A DNA stretch of 64,000 bases, taken from Aggregicoccus sp. 17bor-14. GTDB taxonomy: Bacteria > Myxococcota > Myxococcia > Myxococcales > Myxococcaceae. The DNA lies in the NCBI RefSeq assembly GCF_009659535.1, contig NZ_VJZZ01000002.1, positions 434,001 to 498,000 of the forward strand, read 5' to 3'. Shown here piece by piece: positions 24,819 to 33,725 of this stretch (its first letter is position 1; every line of letters starts with the position of its first letter). Below the pieces are notes generated by a model. The model did not search any database. It was not told the origin of the DNA and was given only the letters and a program-made list of their open reading frames with translations. Both the position numbers and the translations under genes were made by a program.

Positions 24819-25181
24819 TCAGCGCGCCGCGCCGCGCCCTCCTCCCGCGGGCAGGCGCTCGACCCGGAAGGTGCTGGGCCCCTCGAGGGTGAGGTGGGGC
24901 CTGAGCAGGAGGAAGCGCTTCTTGCCGAAGCCCTTCACCTTCACCAGCTCCTCGACACGCCCGAAGCGCCGCTTCTCGCGGTAGGCGACGATGCTCTGCG
25001 CCGCCTTCTCGCCCACGCCGGGCAGGGCGTCGAGCTGGGTGGCGCTCGCCTCGTTGAGGTTCACCTGCCCCACGTACTGCACTGCGCGCCGGCGCGACGC
25101 GGCCGCGTGCGCGGGGGCCACCGCGAGCAGCGCCGCGCCCACCAGCAGCGCGAGCACCCACAGCCTCAGCCGCGCGCTCAC
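24819..25181 (-). CDS. ComEA-like helix-hairpin-helix protein
   Basis: 120 residues from GTG 25181. A signal peptide or membrane anchor (LRLWVLALLVGAALLAVAPAHAA) precedes one pair of helix-hairpin-helix motifs: VNLNEASATQLDALPGVGEKAAQSIVAYREKRRFGRVEELVKVKGFGKKRFLLL (about 47-100). This is the DNA-binding core of ComEA-type competence proteins and of periplasmic DNA receptors. The C-terminal FRVERLPAGGG tail is not conserved in known ComEA. The GTG overlaps the stop of the small upstream gene by 4 bases. Periplasmic DNA binding, perhaps in DNA uptake, is likely; no other competence gene is in the window. Confidence 0.78.
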   Translation of the reverse strand: MSARLRLWVLALLVGAALLAVAPAHAAASRRRAVQYVGQVNLNEASATQLDALPGVGEKAAQSIVAYREKRRFGRVEELVKVKGFGKKRFLLLRPHLTLEGPSTFRVERLPAGGGRGAAR

Positions 25182-25420
25182 GAGTGCGCCCCCGCCGCCT
25201 CGGGCTCCGGCGCGTAGCGCGCGGGCGCGGGCGCGGGCGCATCGCGCCGCTCCGCCGCCTCGCGCACGTGCAGCTTGCCGTCCAGCGGCAGCACGTCCAG
25301 CAGCAGGTTGAGCGACCCGTCCTTGTTCACGAACGCGCTGCCTGCGCGCACCCAGATGCTCCCGCCCTTGCCCTCCCGGATGGAGAACACCGCCAACCGC
25401 TTTCCCGCCATCAGCATCAT
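25178..25420 (-). CDS. Small conserved-type protein upstream of ComEA-like gene
   Basis: 80 residues, cytoplasmic, family not named. The core AVFSIREGKGGSIWVRAGSAFVNKDGSLNLLLDVLPLDGKLHVREA (about 9-54) is one small beta sheet with a NKDGS-x-N and LPLDGK signature that recurs, from memory, in short uncharacterised proteins of myxobacteria. The Ala/Pro-rich tail is disordered. Start is ATG 25420 (a second ATG follows at 25417), preceded by GGCGAGGGCG. Its last four bases overlap the GTG of the HhH gene, so the two products should be made together in fixed ratio. Confidence 0.6.
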   Translation of the reverse strand: MMLMAGKRLAVFSIREGKGGSIWVRAGSAFVNKDGSLNLLLDVLPLDGKLHVREAAERRDAPAPAPARYAPEPEAAGAHS

Positions 25421-25774
25421 CGCCCTCGCCCTTCCCCCATTTGCCCGCCAGGCCCTCATGGCCCGGAGGTCGCCTCGCTCGGCGTCGACCGCCTGAGGTC
25501 GGAAGGGACAGGGAGCAGCGCGCGTGCCAGGTGCGCGCCGAGGGGAGGGGCGCGTGCCCGCCGTCCACGCTGGCCCGCGCCGGCGCTGCGCCCGGATGGG
25601 CGTCCACGCTCCACGCGCCTCCCGGCGCGCGAGACGCGCCGCGGCTCGAGCCACGGCCCCCCCCCGACTTTTTCCACGTCACGTTTCCGGCCCCCCGCGC
25701 CTCCAACACGGGAAGGCGTGGCCTGCCCGGCCCCACGGAGGGGACCGGCGCGCACGCGCCGCGAGGGCTCCACC
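25421..25774. other. 354-bp divergent intergenic region
   Basis: Spacer between the small leftward gene (start 25420) and the rightward Rieske flavoprotein (start 25775). It should carry both promoters. A run of eight or more C residues followed by GACTTTTTCCACG (about 25655-25678) is the only composition anomaly. Frames crossing it are low-complexity Arg/Pro/Ala and are judged non-coding. Confidence 0.4.
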
Positions 25775-27346
25775 ATGGGTGCAGGCAGCGCAGCGCTGAC
25801 GGGACCGGACCTCGCCGCCGAGGGCGTGCCGGTGGACTGCGTCATCGAAGGCCAGCCGCTGCTGGGCCACGCGAACGGGGAGCCGGTGCTGCTGCTGCGC
25901 GCGGGCGAGGAGCTGTTCGCCGTGAGCGCCACCTGTCCGCACTACGGCGCGCCGCTCGCCGAGGGCCTGCAGGTGGGCGCCACTCTGCGCTGCCCCTGGC
26001 ACCACGCGGCCTTCGACCTGCGCTCGGGCGCGGTGCTGCGCCCGCCCGCGCTCAACGGCCTGGGCTGCTACGCGCTGGAGCGGGACGCGGGCCGCGTGCG
26101 GGTGCTGGGCCGGAAGCCTGCGCAGCGGCCGGTGCCGGCCCCGGGCCCCACGCCGGAGTCCGTCGTCATCATCGGGGCGGGCGCGGCAGGGCACGCGGCG
26201 GCGGAGACGCTGCGGCGCGAGGGCTGCGCGGGGCGCGTGGTGCTGGTGGGCGCGGACGAGAGCCCGCCCTACGATCGCCCCAACCTCTCCAAGGACTACC
26301 TGGCGGGCAGCGCCCCGGAGGAGTGGATCCCGCTGCGCAGCGGCGAGGACTACGCGAAGGCGGGCATCGAGCTGCGCGTGGGCGTGCGGGCGACCGCGCT
26401 GGACACCGCCGCGCGCACCGTCTCGCTCTCGGACGGCACGCAGCTCGGCTACGGCGCGCTGCTGCTCGCCACCGGCGCGGACCCGGTGCAGCTGGACATC
26501 CCCGGCGCGCGCCTGCCGCACGTGCACACGCTGCGCACGCTCGCCGACTGCCGCGCCATCATCGCGCGCGCCGCCCGGGCGAGGCGCGCGGTGCTGCTGG
26601 GGGCGGGCTTCATCGGGCTCGAGGTGGCTGCGGCGCTGCGCACCCGCGGGCTGGAGGTGGACGTGGTGGCCCCCGGCACAGAGCCCCTGGAGCGCGTGGT
26701 GGGCGCGGAGGTGGGCGCCTTCCTGCGCGCGCTGCACGAGTCCCACGGCGTGCGCTTCCATATGGGCAAGCGCGCGGTGGCCATCGACCGCGGGGGCGTG
26801 ACCCTGAGCGGCGGCGAGGCGCTGCCCGCCGAGCTGGTGGTGGTGGGCGTGGGCGTGCGGCCCTCGCTCGCGCTCGCCGAGTCGGCGGGCCTCGCGCTGG
26901 ACCGCGGCGTGAAGGTGGACGCGCAGCTGCGCACGAGCGCGCCCGGGGTGTGGGCGGCCGGGGACATCGCGCGCTGGCCCGACCCGCACACCGGCCGCGC
27001 GCTGCGCGTGGAGCACTGGGTGGTGGCGCAGCGGCAGGGGCAGGCGGCCGCGCGCAACATCCTCGGCCGCGGCGAGCCCTTCGAGGCGGTGCCCTTCTTC
27101 TGGACCCAGCAGTACGACCTCGCGCTCAGCTGCGTGGGCAGCCCCGAGGGCTTCGAGCGCACCGAGCGGCTCGGCAGCCTCGAGGCGCGCGACTGCACCG
27201 TGCGCTTCGTGCAGGGCGCGCGCACCCTCGCCGTGCTCACGGTGGGCCGCGACGCCGAGGGCCTGCGCGCCGAGCTCGCGCTGGAGTCCACGCCCCCCGC
27301 CGCAGTCCCCATGACTTCCCCCCGCACCCCTGGAGCGCTCCGATGA
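25775..27346 (+). CDS. Rieske-fused FAD-dependent oxidoreductase (AIFM3/ferredoxin-reductase type)
   Basis: 523 residues. An N-terminal Rieske [2Fe-2S] domain has Cys54-x-His56 (CPHYGAP) and Cys73-x-x-His76 (CPWHHAAF). It is fused to an NAD(P)H:ferredoxin-reductase-like flavoprotein: FAD motif IIGAGAAGHAAAETL near residue 130, YDRPNLSKDYL, LLLATGADP, a second GAGFIGLEVAAALRTRG for NAD(P)H and the late FAD loop GVWAAGDIARWPD. This arrangement matches AIFM3 and rubredoxin/ferredoxin reductases that pass electrons from NAD(P)H to iron-sulfur partners. No separate ferredoxin gene is adjacent, so the fused Rieske centre may be the acceptor. It overlaps the next gene by 4 bases (ATGA at 27343) and heads a three-gene unit. 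Confidence 0.9.
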   Translation: MGAGSAALTGPDLAAEGVPVDCVIEGQPLLGHANGEPVLLLRAGEELFAVSATCPHYGAPLAEGLQVGATLRCPWHHAAFDLRSGAVLRPPALNGLGCYALERDAGRVRVLGRKPAQRPVPAPGPTPESVVIIGAGAAGHAAAETLRREGCAGRVVLVGADESPPYDRPNLSKDYLAGSAPEEWIPLRSGEDYAKAGIELRVGVRATALDTAARTVSLSDGTQLGYGALLLATGADPVQLDIPGARLPHVHTLRTLADCRAIIARAARARRAVLLGAGFIGLEVAAALRTRGLEVDVVAPGTEPLERVVGAEVGAFLRALHESHGVRFHMGKRAVAIDRGGVTLSGGEALPAELVVVGVGVRPSLALAESAGLALDRGVKVDAQLRTSAPGVWAAGDIARWPDPHTGRALRVEHWVVAQRQGQAAARNILGRGEPFEAVPFFWTQQYDLALSCVGSPEGFERTERLGSLEARDCTVRFVQGARTLAVLTVGRDAEGLRAELALESTPPAAVPMTSPRTPGALR

Positions 27347-27693
27347 CCCTGCCTGCCGTCCTCTTCGCCCTCGCCGCCCTCGGCGGCGTCTTCATGGCCG
27401 CCCTCGTCTTTCGCGGGCGCGCCCACCCGCCCCTGGGCATCGCCGTGGTCCACGGGCTCGCGGCCGCCGCGGGGCTCGTCGTGCTGCTGCTCGCCGTGAT
27501 GGGAGGCCAGGCGCCGGGGCTGGCCAAGACCGCCCTGGTGCTCTTCGTGCTCGCGGCGCTGGGGGGCTTCGTCCTCTTCGCGATGCACCTGCAGCGCAAG
27601 GCGCTGCCCAGGCCGGTCGTCGCAGTGCACGGCCTGGTGGCGGTGGTGGCCTTCGCGGTGCTGCTGGTCGCCATCCTCCGGCCGGGGAGCTAG
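27343..27693 (+). CDS. Small four-helix membrane protein
   Basis: 116 residues, almost entirely membrane-embedded: helices at about 3-21, 34-54, 63-82 and 92-112, with His residues facing the membrane core (VVHGLAAAAG, FAMHLQRK, AVHGLVAVV). The regularly placed His residues could ligate haem or a quinone, but no family is recognised. Translation is coupled to the Rieske flavoprotein, and the next gene starts 6 bp downstream. A membrane redox partner for the flavoprotein is the simplest idea. Confidence 0.7.
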   Translation: MTLPAVLFALAALGGVFMAALVFRGRAHPPLGIAVVHGLAAAAGLVVLLLAVMGGQAPGLAKTALVLFVLAALGGFVLFAMHLQRKALPRPVVAVHGLVAVVAFAVLLVAILRPGS

Positions 27694-27699
27694 CGCGCC

Positions 27700-28158
27700 A
27701 TGCGCAAGGGCCTGCGCCTCTTCGGTCACCCGGTGCACCCGCCGCTCACGGCCTTCCCGCTGGTGCTGCTCACGCTCGCGCCGGTGGCGGATGCGGCGGG
27801 GTGGCTGCGCGCGGAGGCGCTGTTCTGGCAGCTGGGCTTCTGGTGCGTCGTCGGAGGGCTCGTCGCGGCCCTTCCCGCCGCGCTCACCGGCTTCATCGAC
27901 TACAGCGCCGTGCCCTCCGAGAGCCCCGCCTCGAAGACGGGGCTCTTCCACCTCGGCGCGATGCTCACGGCCGTCAGCCTCTCGGGGCTGAGCCTCGCCT
28001 TTCGCGGAGGCCCGGTGCCGGAGCCCGACGCCCGGGCGCTCGCGCTCGGGATGGAGGCGGCCGTCGCCCTGCTCGTCCTCGGCGGCGGCTGGCTGGGCGG
28101 CCACCTGGTGTTCCACCACGCGGTGGGCGTGCAGGGCGGCCCCACGCGCGCGCCCTAG
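27700..28158 (+). CDS. DUF2231 membrane protein
   Basis: 152 residues with about four transmembrane helices. The N-terminal FGHPVHPPLTAFPLVLL is the diagnostic HPxHP motif of DUF2231, whose members often accompany Rieske or cytochrome proteins and are thought to be b-type-haem-like membrane redox subunits. Further His residues at LFHLGAML and VFHHAVGVQ could pair with these. It is the last gene of the Rieske-flavoprotein unit and ends 13 bp before the convergent ddl gene's stop. Confidence 0.8.
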   Translation: MRKGLRLFGHPVHPPLTAFPLVLLTLAPVADAAGWLRAEALFWQLGFWCVVGGLVAALPAALTGFIDYSAVPSESPASKTGLFHLGAMLTAVSLSGLSLAFRGGPVPEPDARALALGMEAAVALLVLGGGWLGGHLVFHHAVGVQGGPTRAP

Positions 28159-28171
28159 TCACCGCGGCGCT

Positions 28172-29230
28172 TCAGCGCTGGCGGTCGCGCCGCGCCCGCG
28201 CGAGCGCGAGCTGCTCCTCGAGGAAGGGCCGCAGCGCGGTGCCCTCCGCGGCGAGCTGCTGCGGGATGAACGAGGCCTTGGTCAGGCCCGGCAGCGTGTT
28301 CGTCTCCAGGTACACCGGCCCGCGCGCGCCCACGATGATGTCCGTGCGCGTGTAGCCCTCGCAGCCGAGCGCCTCGTGCGCGGTGACGGCGAGCGCCTGC
28401 GCGGCCTGGAACACGTCCGGGGGGACCTCGGCGGGGGTGAGCTCCAGGGTGCCCTTGCCCAGGTACTTGCCCTCGAAGTCGAAGGCGCGGCCCGGGTCCA
28501 CGCGCACCTCCGAGCAGGGCAGCGCGCGCCGCTTGCCGTCCAGCGAGTCCACCACGCCCACGGTGAGCTCGGTGCCCTGCACGAAGGCCTCCGCGAGGAA
28601 GGCCACCTGCGGCGCCTGCGCCGCCACCTCGCGGGCCGCGCGCCCGGCGTCCTCGGGCCCCTTCACGTGGTAGAGCCCCACCGAGGAGCCGCCGCGGATG
28701 GGTTTCACCACGAGGCGGCCGTGGCGCGCGAGCAGCCCCTGCAGCGCGGAGAGCATCGCGCCCGCGTCCCCGGTGAGCTCCACCGACTCCACCGTGCGCA
28801 CGCCGGCCTTCGCCGCGAGCGCCTTCGCCCGCTCCTTGTCGAAGCCCTTCGCGCTCGCCTCCGAGCCCGAGCCGGTGAAGGCGAGGCCGCGGCGCTCCAG
28901 CGCGCGCTGCGTGGTGCCGTCCTCGCCCTGCCCGCCGTGCAGCGCGAGGAAGAAGGTCTTCCCCCGCGCCTCGCCCGCGTCCAGCGCCGCGTCGAGGCTG
29001 GGCCAGCGCGCAGTCCCGGGCAGCTGCAGGTCCGTCGTGTAGGCGTTCTGGTGCGCGGCGAGGGTCGCGCGGGGGCAGGGCGTCACCGAGCCGTCGGGCG
29101 CCTGGAACCAGACCTCGGCCTCCGGCAGCACGGTGGCCACGTTCTGCGCCGAGGCCACGGACACCCGCCGCTCGTCCGAGGTACCGCCGAAGAGGATGAT
29201 GACGTCGTTCGCGCTCATGCGCCGTCGCAT
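28172..29230 (-). CDS. ddl: D-alanine--D-alanine ligase
   Basis: 352-residue cytoplasmic ATP-grasp ligase that joins two D-Ala for peptidoglycan precursors. N-terminal motif LFGGTSDERRVSVASAQNV, D-Ala site HGGQGEDGTTQ, ATP-grasp FTGSGSEASAKGFDK and VVKPIRGGSSVGL, then EAFVQGTELTVGV and the metal/phosphate end motif YLETNTLPGLT. All are in family order, and the length is normal. The start is ATG 29230, with GGAG 9 bases upstream; an in-frame ATG at 29218 is possible. It is not in a mur/fts cluster, so it may be a second ddl or an isolated copy. Confidence 0.9.
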   Translation of the reverse strand: MRRRMSANDVIILFGGTSDERRVSVASAQNVATVLPEAEVWFQAPDGSVTPCPRATLAAHQNAYTTDLQLPGTARWPSLDAALDAGEARGKTFFLALHGGQGEDGTTQRALERRGLAFTGSGSEASAKGFDKERAKALAAKAGVRTVESVELTGDAGAMLSALQGLLARHGRLVVKPIRGGSSVGLYHVKGPEDAGRAAREVAAQAPQVAFLAEAFVQGTELTVGVVDSLDGKRRALPCSEVRVDPGRAFDFEGKYLGKGTLELTPAEVPPDVFQAAQALAVTAHEALGCEGYTRTDIIVGARGPVYLETNTLPGLTKASFIPQQLAAEGTALRPFLEEQLALARARRDRQR

Positions 29231-29347
29231 ACCGCTTCACTCCGCGGAGCGCCACCGCCGCCGCGCAGCCGGGGCGGCTGCCGTCTGCTGCCGTGCGTGG
29301 GGGGAGCAGGCGGGCCCCGGGCCCGGGCCCGAAGCGCCGGCCGAGGC

Positions 29348-31285
<1,938 letters not shown>

Positions 31286-31420
31286 GCGCAGACCCTCAAG
31301 CGGAGGTCCTCGGGGCGGGGAGCGGCATCTCGGGCGCAAGTCTGCCCTCAGCCCGCCCGCGTGCCCAGGGGGCCCCCCTGCGCGGGGCCCCGGAGGGAGG
31401 TGGGACGGGATGTGGGGAGA

Positions 31421-33496
31421 TCAGCTCCCGGAGGCGTGCTGCGCGTCCTGTGCCCAGCGGGGGGCTTGGGCGAGCAGGGGCAGCTCGGTGAGGAAGCACG
31501 CGCCGCCGCCGGGGGCGTCCACCAGGCGCAGCCGGCCGCCGTGGGCCGAGACGATCTCGCTGCTCACGTACAGCCCCAGCCCCAGCCCGCCGTACCAGCG
31601 CGAGGACACCGCGCGGGCGAAGCGGTCGAAGATGTGCTCGCGCTGCGCTTCGGGCACGCCGGGCCCGCCGTCGTGCACCCGGAGGCAGGCGAAGGCGCCG
31701 TCCGGCTCCCCGGCGAGCTCCACGGGCTCTCCGGGCGCGAACTTCACCGCGTTGGCGAGCAGGTTGCTCACCACCTGCTCGAGCCGCAGCCGGTCGCCGC
31801 GCACGCGCATGGGGCGCAGCCGCAGCCGCAGCTCGCAGCCGGCGCGCGCGAGGTCCTCGCCGAAGCGCTCGGCCACCTCCGCGGCGAGCGCCGCCAGGTC
31901 CAGCTCCTCCACGCGCAGCTCCAGGTGCCCGCGCGAGATGCGCGCCACGTCCAGCAGCGTCTCCACCAGCTGGTTGAGGCGCGCCGCCTGGCGGGAGACC
32001 ACCTCGAGCTTGCGCTGCAGCACGGGCTCGGCGCCGTGCTCGTGCAGGAGCGCGTCGAAGCGGCGCAGCTGCAGGTGCAGGCTGGTGAGCGGCGTGCGCA
32101 GCTCGTGGGCCGCCACGGACAGGAAGTCGTCGCGCAGGGCCACCGCCTCGCCGCGCTCCTCGTACAGGCGCATCGCCTCGAGCGCGTGCGCGGTGCGCCG
32201 GGCGATCTCCTCCGCGCTGTGCACGTCGTTCGCATCGAAGGGGCGCGCGCGCTCGGAGCGCGCGAGCAGCAGCCAGCCCAGGGCGCGCCCCCGGCTCGCG
32301 AGCGGCACCCGCAGCTCGCGCTCCCCCGGCGCGAGCTGGCGCGTGAGCGGCCGCGCCGCCTCCTCGCGCAGCCGCGTCCACAGCTGCGCCTCGTCCTGCG
32401 CCTCCGCGTGGGCCACGGCGGCCGGCGCCTCGGCGTCCTCCTGGGTGAGCAGCACCGCGCAGGCCTCGGCCCACGCGGGCACGAGCAGGCGCGTGAGCTT
32501 GCCGAGCGTGGCCTCGCGGTCCAGCGAGGCGCCCAGCAGCTCGCCCACGCGCGCGTGCAGCGCGAGCCGCTGCTCCGCCGCGCGCCGCTCCGCCAGCGAG
32601 GCGGCGAGGGTGAGCGTGCACAGCCCCAGCACGAGGAGGAAGGCCTGCAGCAGCCAGACGCGCTGGCGCGTGCCCAGCTCGAGCAGCACGAAGGGCCCCT
32701 CTCCCTCCACCGTGTGGACCACGGCGAAGCCCACGACGAGCAGGGTGGCGCTCGCCGCCCCGAGCATGCCGAAGCGCAGCGCCGCCCAGAGGGCGAAGGG
32801 GAAGACGAGGTAGGGCAGCGGCATCAGGTACGCGCCCGGCACGCGCGTGCCGAACACGCACTCGGTGGTGAGCAGCAGCCCGGCGAGCAGCAGCAGCGCC
32901 TCGAGCTTGCGCGCGCGCGGAAGGCGCAGCGGCCGCTCGGGGCCGAGGCACAGCAGCACCGGCGCGAGCGCGAGCACGCCCAGCATGTCGCTCAGGGCCC
33001 AGCTCAGGAAGCTCAGGCCGTAGGAGGGCGCGCCGAGCCAGAGCACCGAGGCGGCCGCCGCGAGGGGCGCGCCGAACAGCGGCGCCGCGAGGCCGCCGAG
33101 CACGCTGAACCAGAGCCAGTCCCCCACGCTGCCCAGCCGCACGGGGGTGCCCAGCTTGCGCTGCAGGAGCCAGGCGCCGCCGAGCGCCTCCAGGGCCGCC
33201 GCGAGCGACCAGGCCAGCGCGACCGGCGGGGGCATGCCGTGCGCGGTGACGACCCCTGCCTCGGCGAGCATCAGCGCCAGGGTCAGCAGCGGCCACCCGG
33301 AGCGCCCGGAGCGCACGAGCACCGCGAGGGCGAAGCCCTGGGGCACCCACCACAGGCCGATGCCCTCGGGCTGCAGCACGAGCCGGTAGCCCACCTCCGC
33401 GAGCGCGAGGTAGCCGAGAAAGGCGAGCAGCGGCCGCAGCGCCGGTGCGCGCCAGAGGCGTCCGCCCCCCTCTGCCCTTGCCCGCTCCACCTGCAT
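31421..33496 (-). CDS. MASE1-GAF sensor histidine kinase
   Basis: 691 residues from ATG 33496 (GGAGG 11 bases upstream). The N-terminal ~290 residues are a MASE1-type integral sensor of about eight helices (GIGLWWVPQGFALAVLVRSGRSGWPLL, then LSFLSWALSDMLGVLALAPVLLCLGPERPL), known to bind unknown ligands in kinases and GGDEF proteins. A GAF-like segment lies at about 310-440. HisKA has its His near residue 465 (SVAAHELRTPLTSLHLQL) and HATPase ends with GGLGLGLYVSSEIVSAHGG. There is no receiver domain, in contrast to its neighbour. It is the third orphan kinase within 11 kb. Confidence 0.88.
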   Translation of the reverse strand: MQVERARAEGGGRLWRAPALRPLLAFLGYLALAEVGYRLVLQPEGIGLWWVPQGFALAVLVRSGRSGWPLLTLALMLAEAGVVTAHGMPPPVALAWSLAAALEALGGAWLLQRKLGTPVRLGSVGDWLWFSVLGGLAAPLFGAPLAAAASVLWLGAPSYGLSFLSWALSDMLGVLALAPVLLCLGPERPLRLPRARKLEALLLLAGLLLTTECVFGTRVPGAYLMPLPYLVFPFALWAALRFGMLGAASATLLVVGFAVVHTVEGEGPFVLLELGTRQRVWLLQAFLLVLGLCTLTLAASLAERRAAEQRLALHARVGELLGASLDREATLGKLTRLLVPAWAEACAVLLTQEDAEAPAAVAHAEAQDEAQLWTRLREEAARPLTRQLAPGERELRVPLASRGRALGWLLLARSERARPFDANDVHSAEEIARRTAHALEAMRLYEERGEAVALRDDFLSVAAHELRTPLTSLHLQLRRFDALLHEHGAEPVLQRKLEVVSRQAARLNQLVETLLDVARISRGHLELRVEELDLAALAAEVAERFGEDLARAGCELRLRLRPMRVRGDRLRLEQVVSNLLANAVKFAPGEPVELAGEPDGAFACLRVHDGGPGVPEAQREHIFDRFARAVSSRWYGGLGLGLYVSSEIVSAHGGRLRLVDAPGGGACFLTELPLLAQAPRWAQDAQHASGS

Positions 33497-33662
33497 GCCC
33501 GGGGAGTCCTCCACCTGGTCGCGCCCGCAGCAACATGGCACCCGGGTGCAGCCGCCGGCATCGTGCGCGGGGGAAGCCGCGGCGGCGCTCTCCGGTGCAG
33601 CGGGCGTGCAGCGCAGCCCTCGCCCCCTGGCGCAGCGCGGGTGCCCTCCGGGGGGAGGGGGT

Positions 33663-33680
33663 CTGTTGCGGGCGCAACAG
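33663..33680. promoter_or_regulatory. Perfect palindrome upstream of the PA-like gene
   Basis: CTGTTGCG-GG-CGCAACAG, 8-bp perfect arms with a 2-base centre, ending 45 bases before the ATG at 33726. The position and symmetry fit a dimeric repressor or activator site. Its GTTGC/GCAAC half-site also occurs, in other spacing, upstream of the haem receptor (41127-41142). Confidence 0.6.
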
Positions 33681-33725
33681 TCCGTGTAGGGTCCGCACCC
33701 TCACGTCCGGAGGGGGACACACACC

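Noticed and set aside
25640-25690. C-run as a phase-variable switch before the Rieske gene
   Set aside because: The run is in non-coding DNA 90 bases from the start and there is no sign of a second gene version; simple composition is enough.
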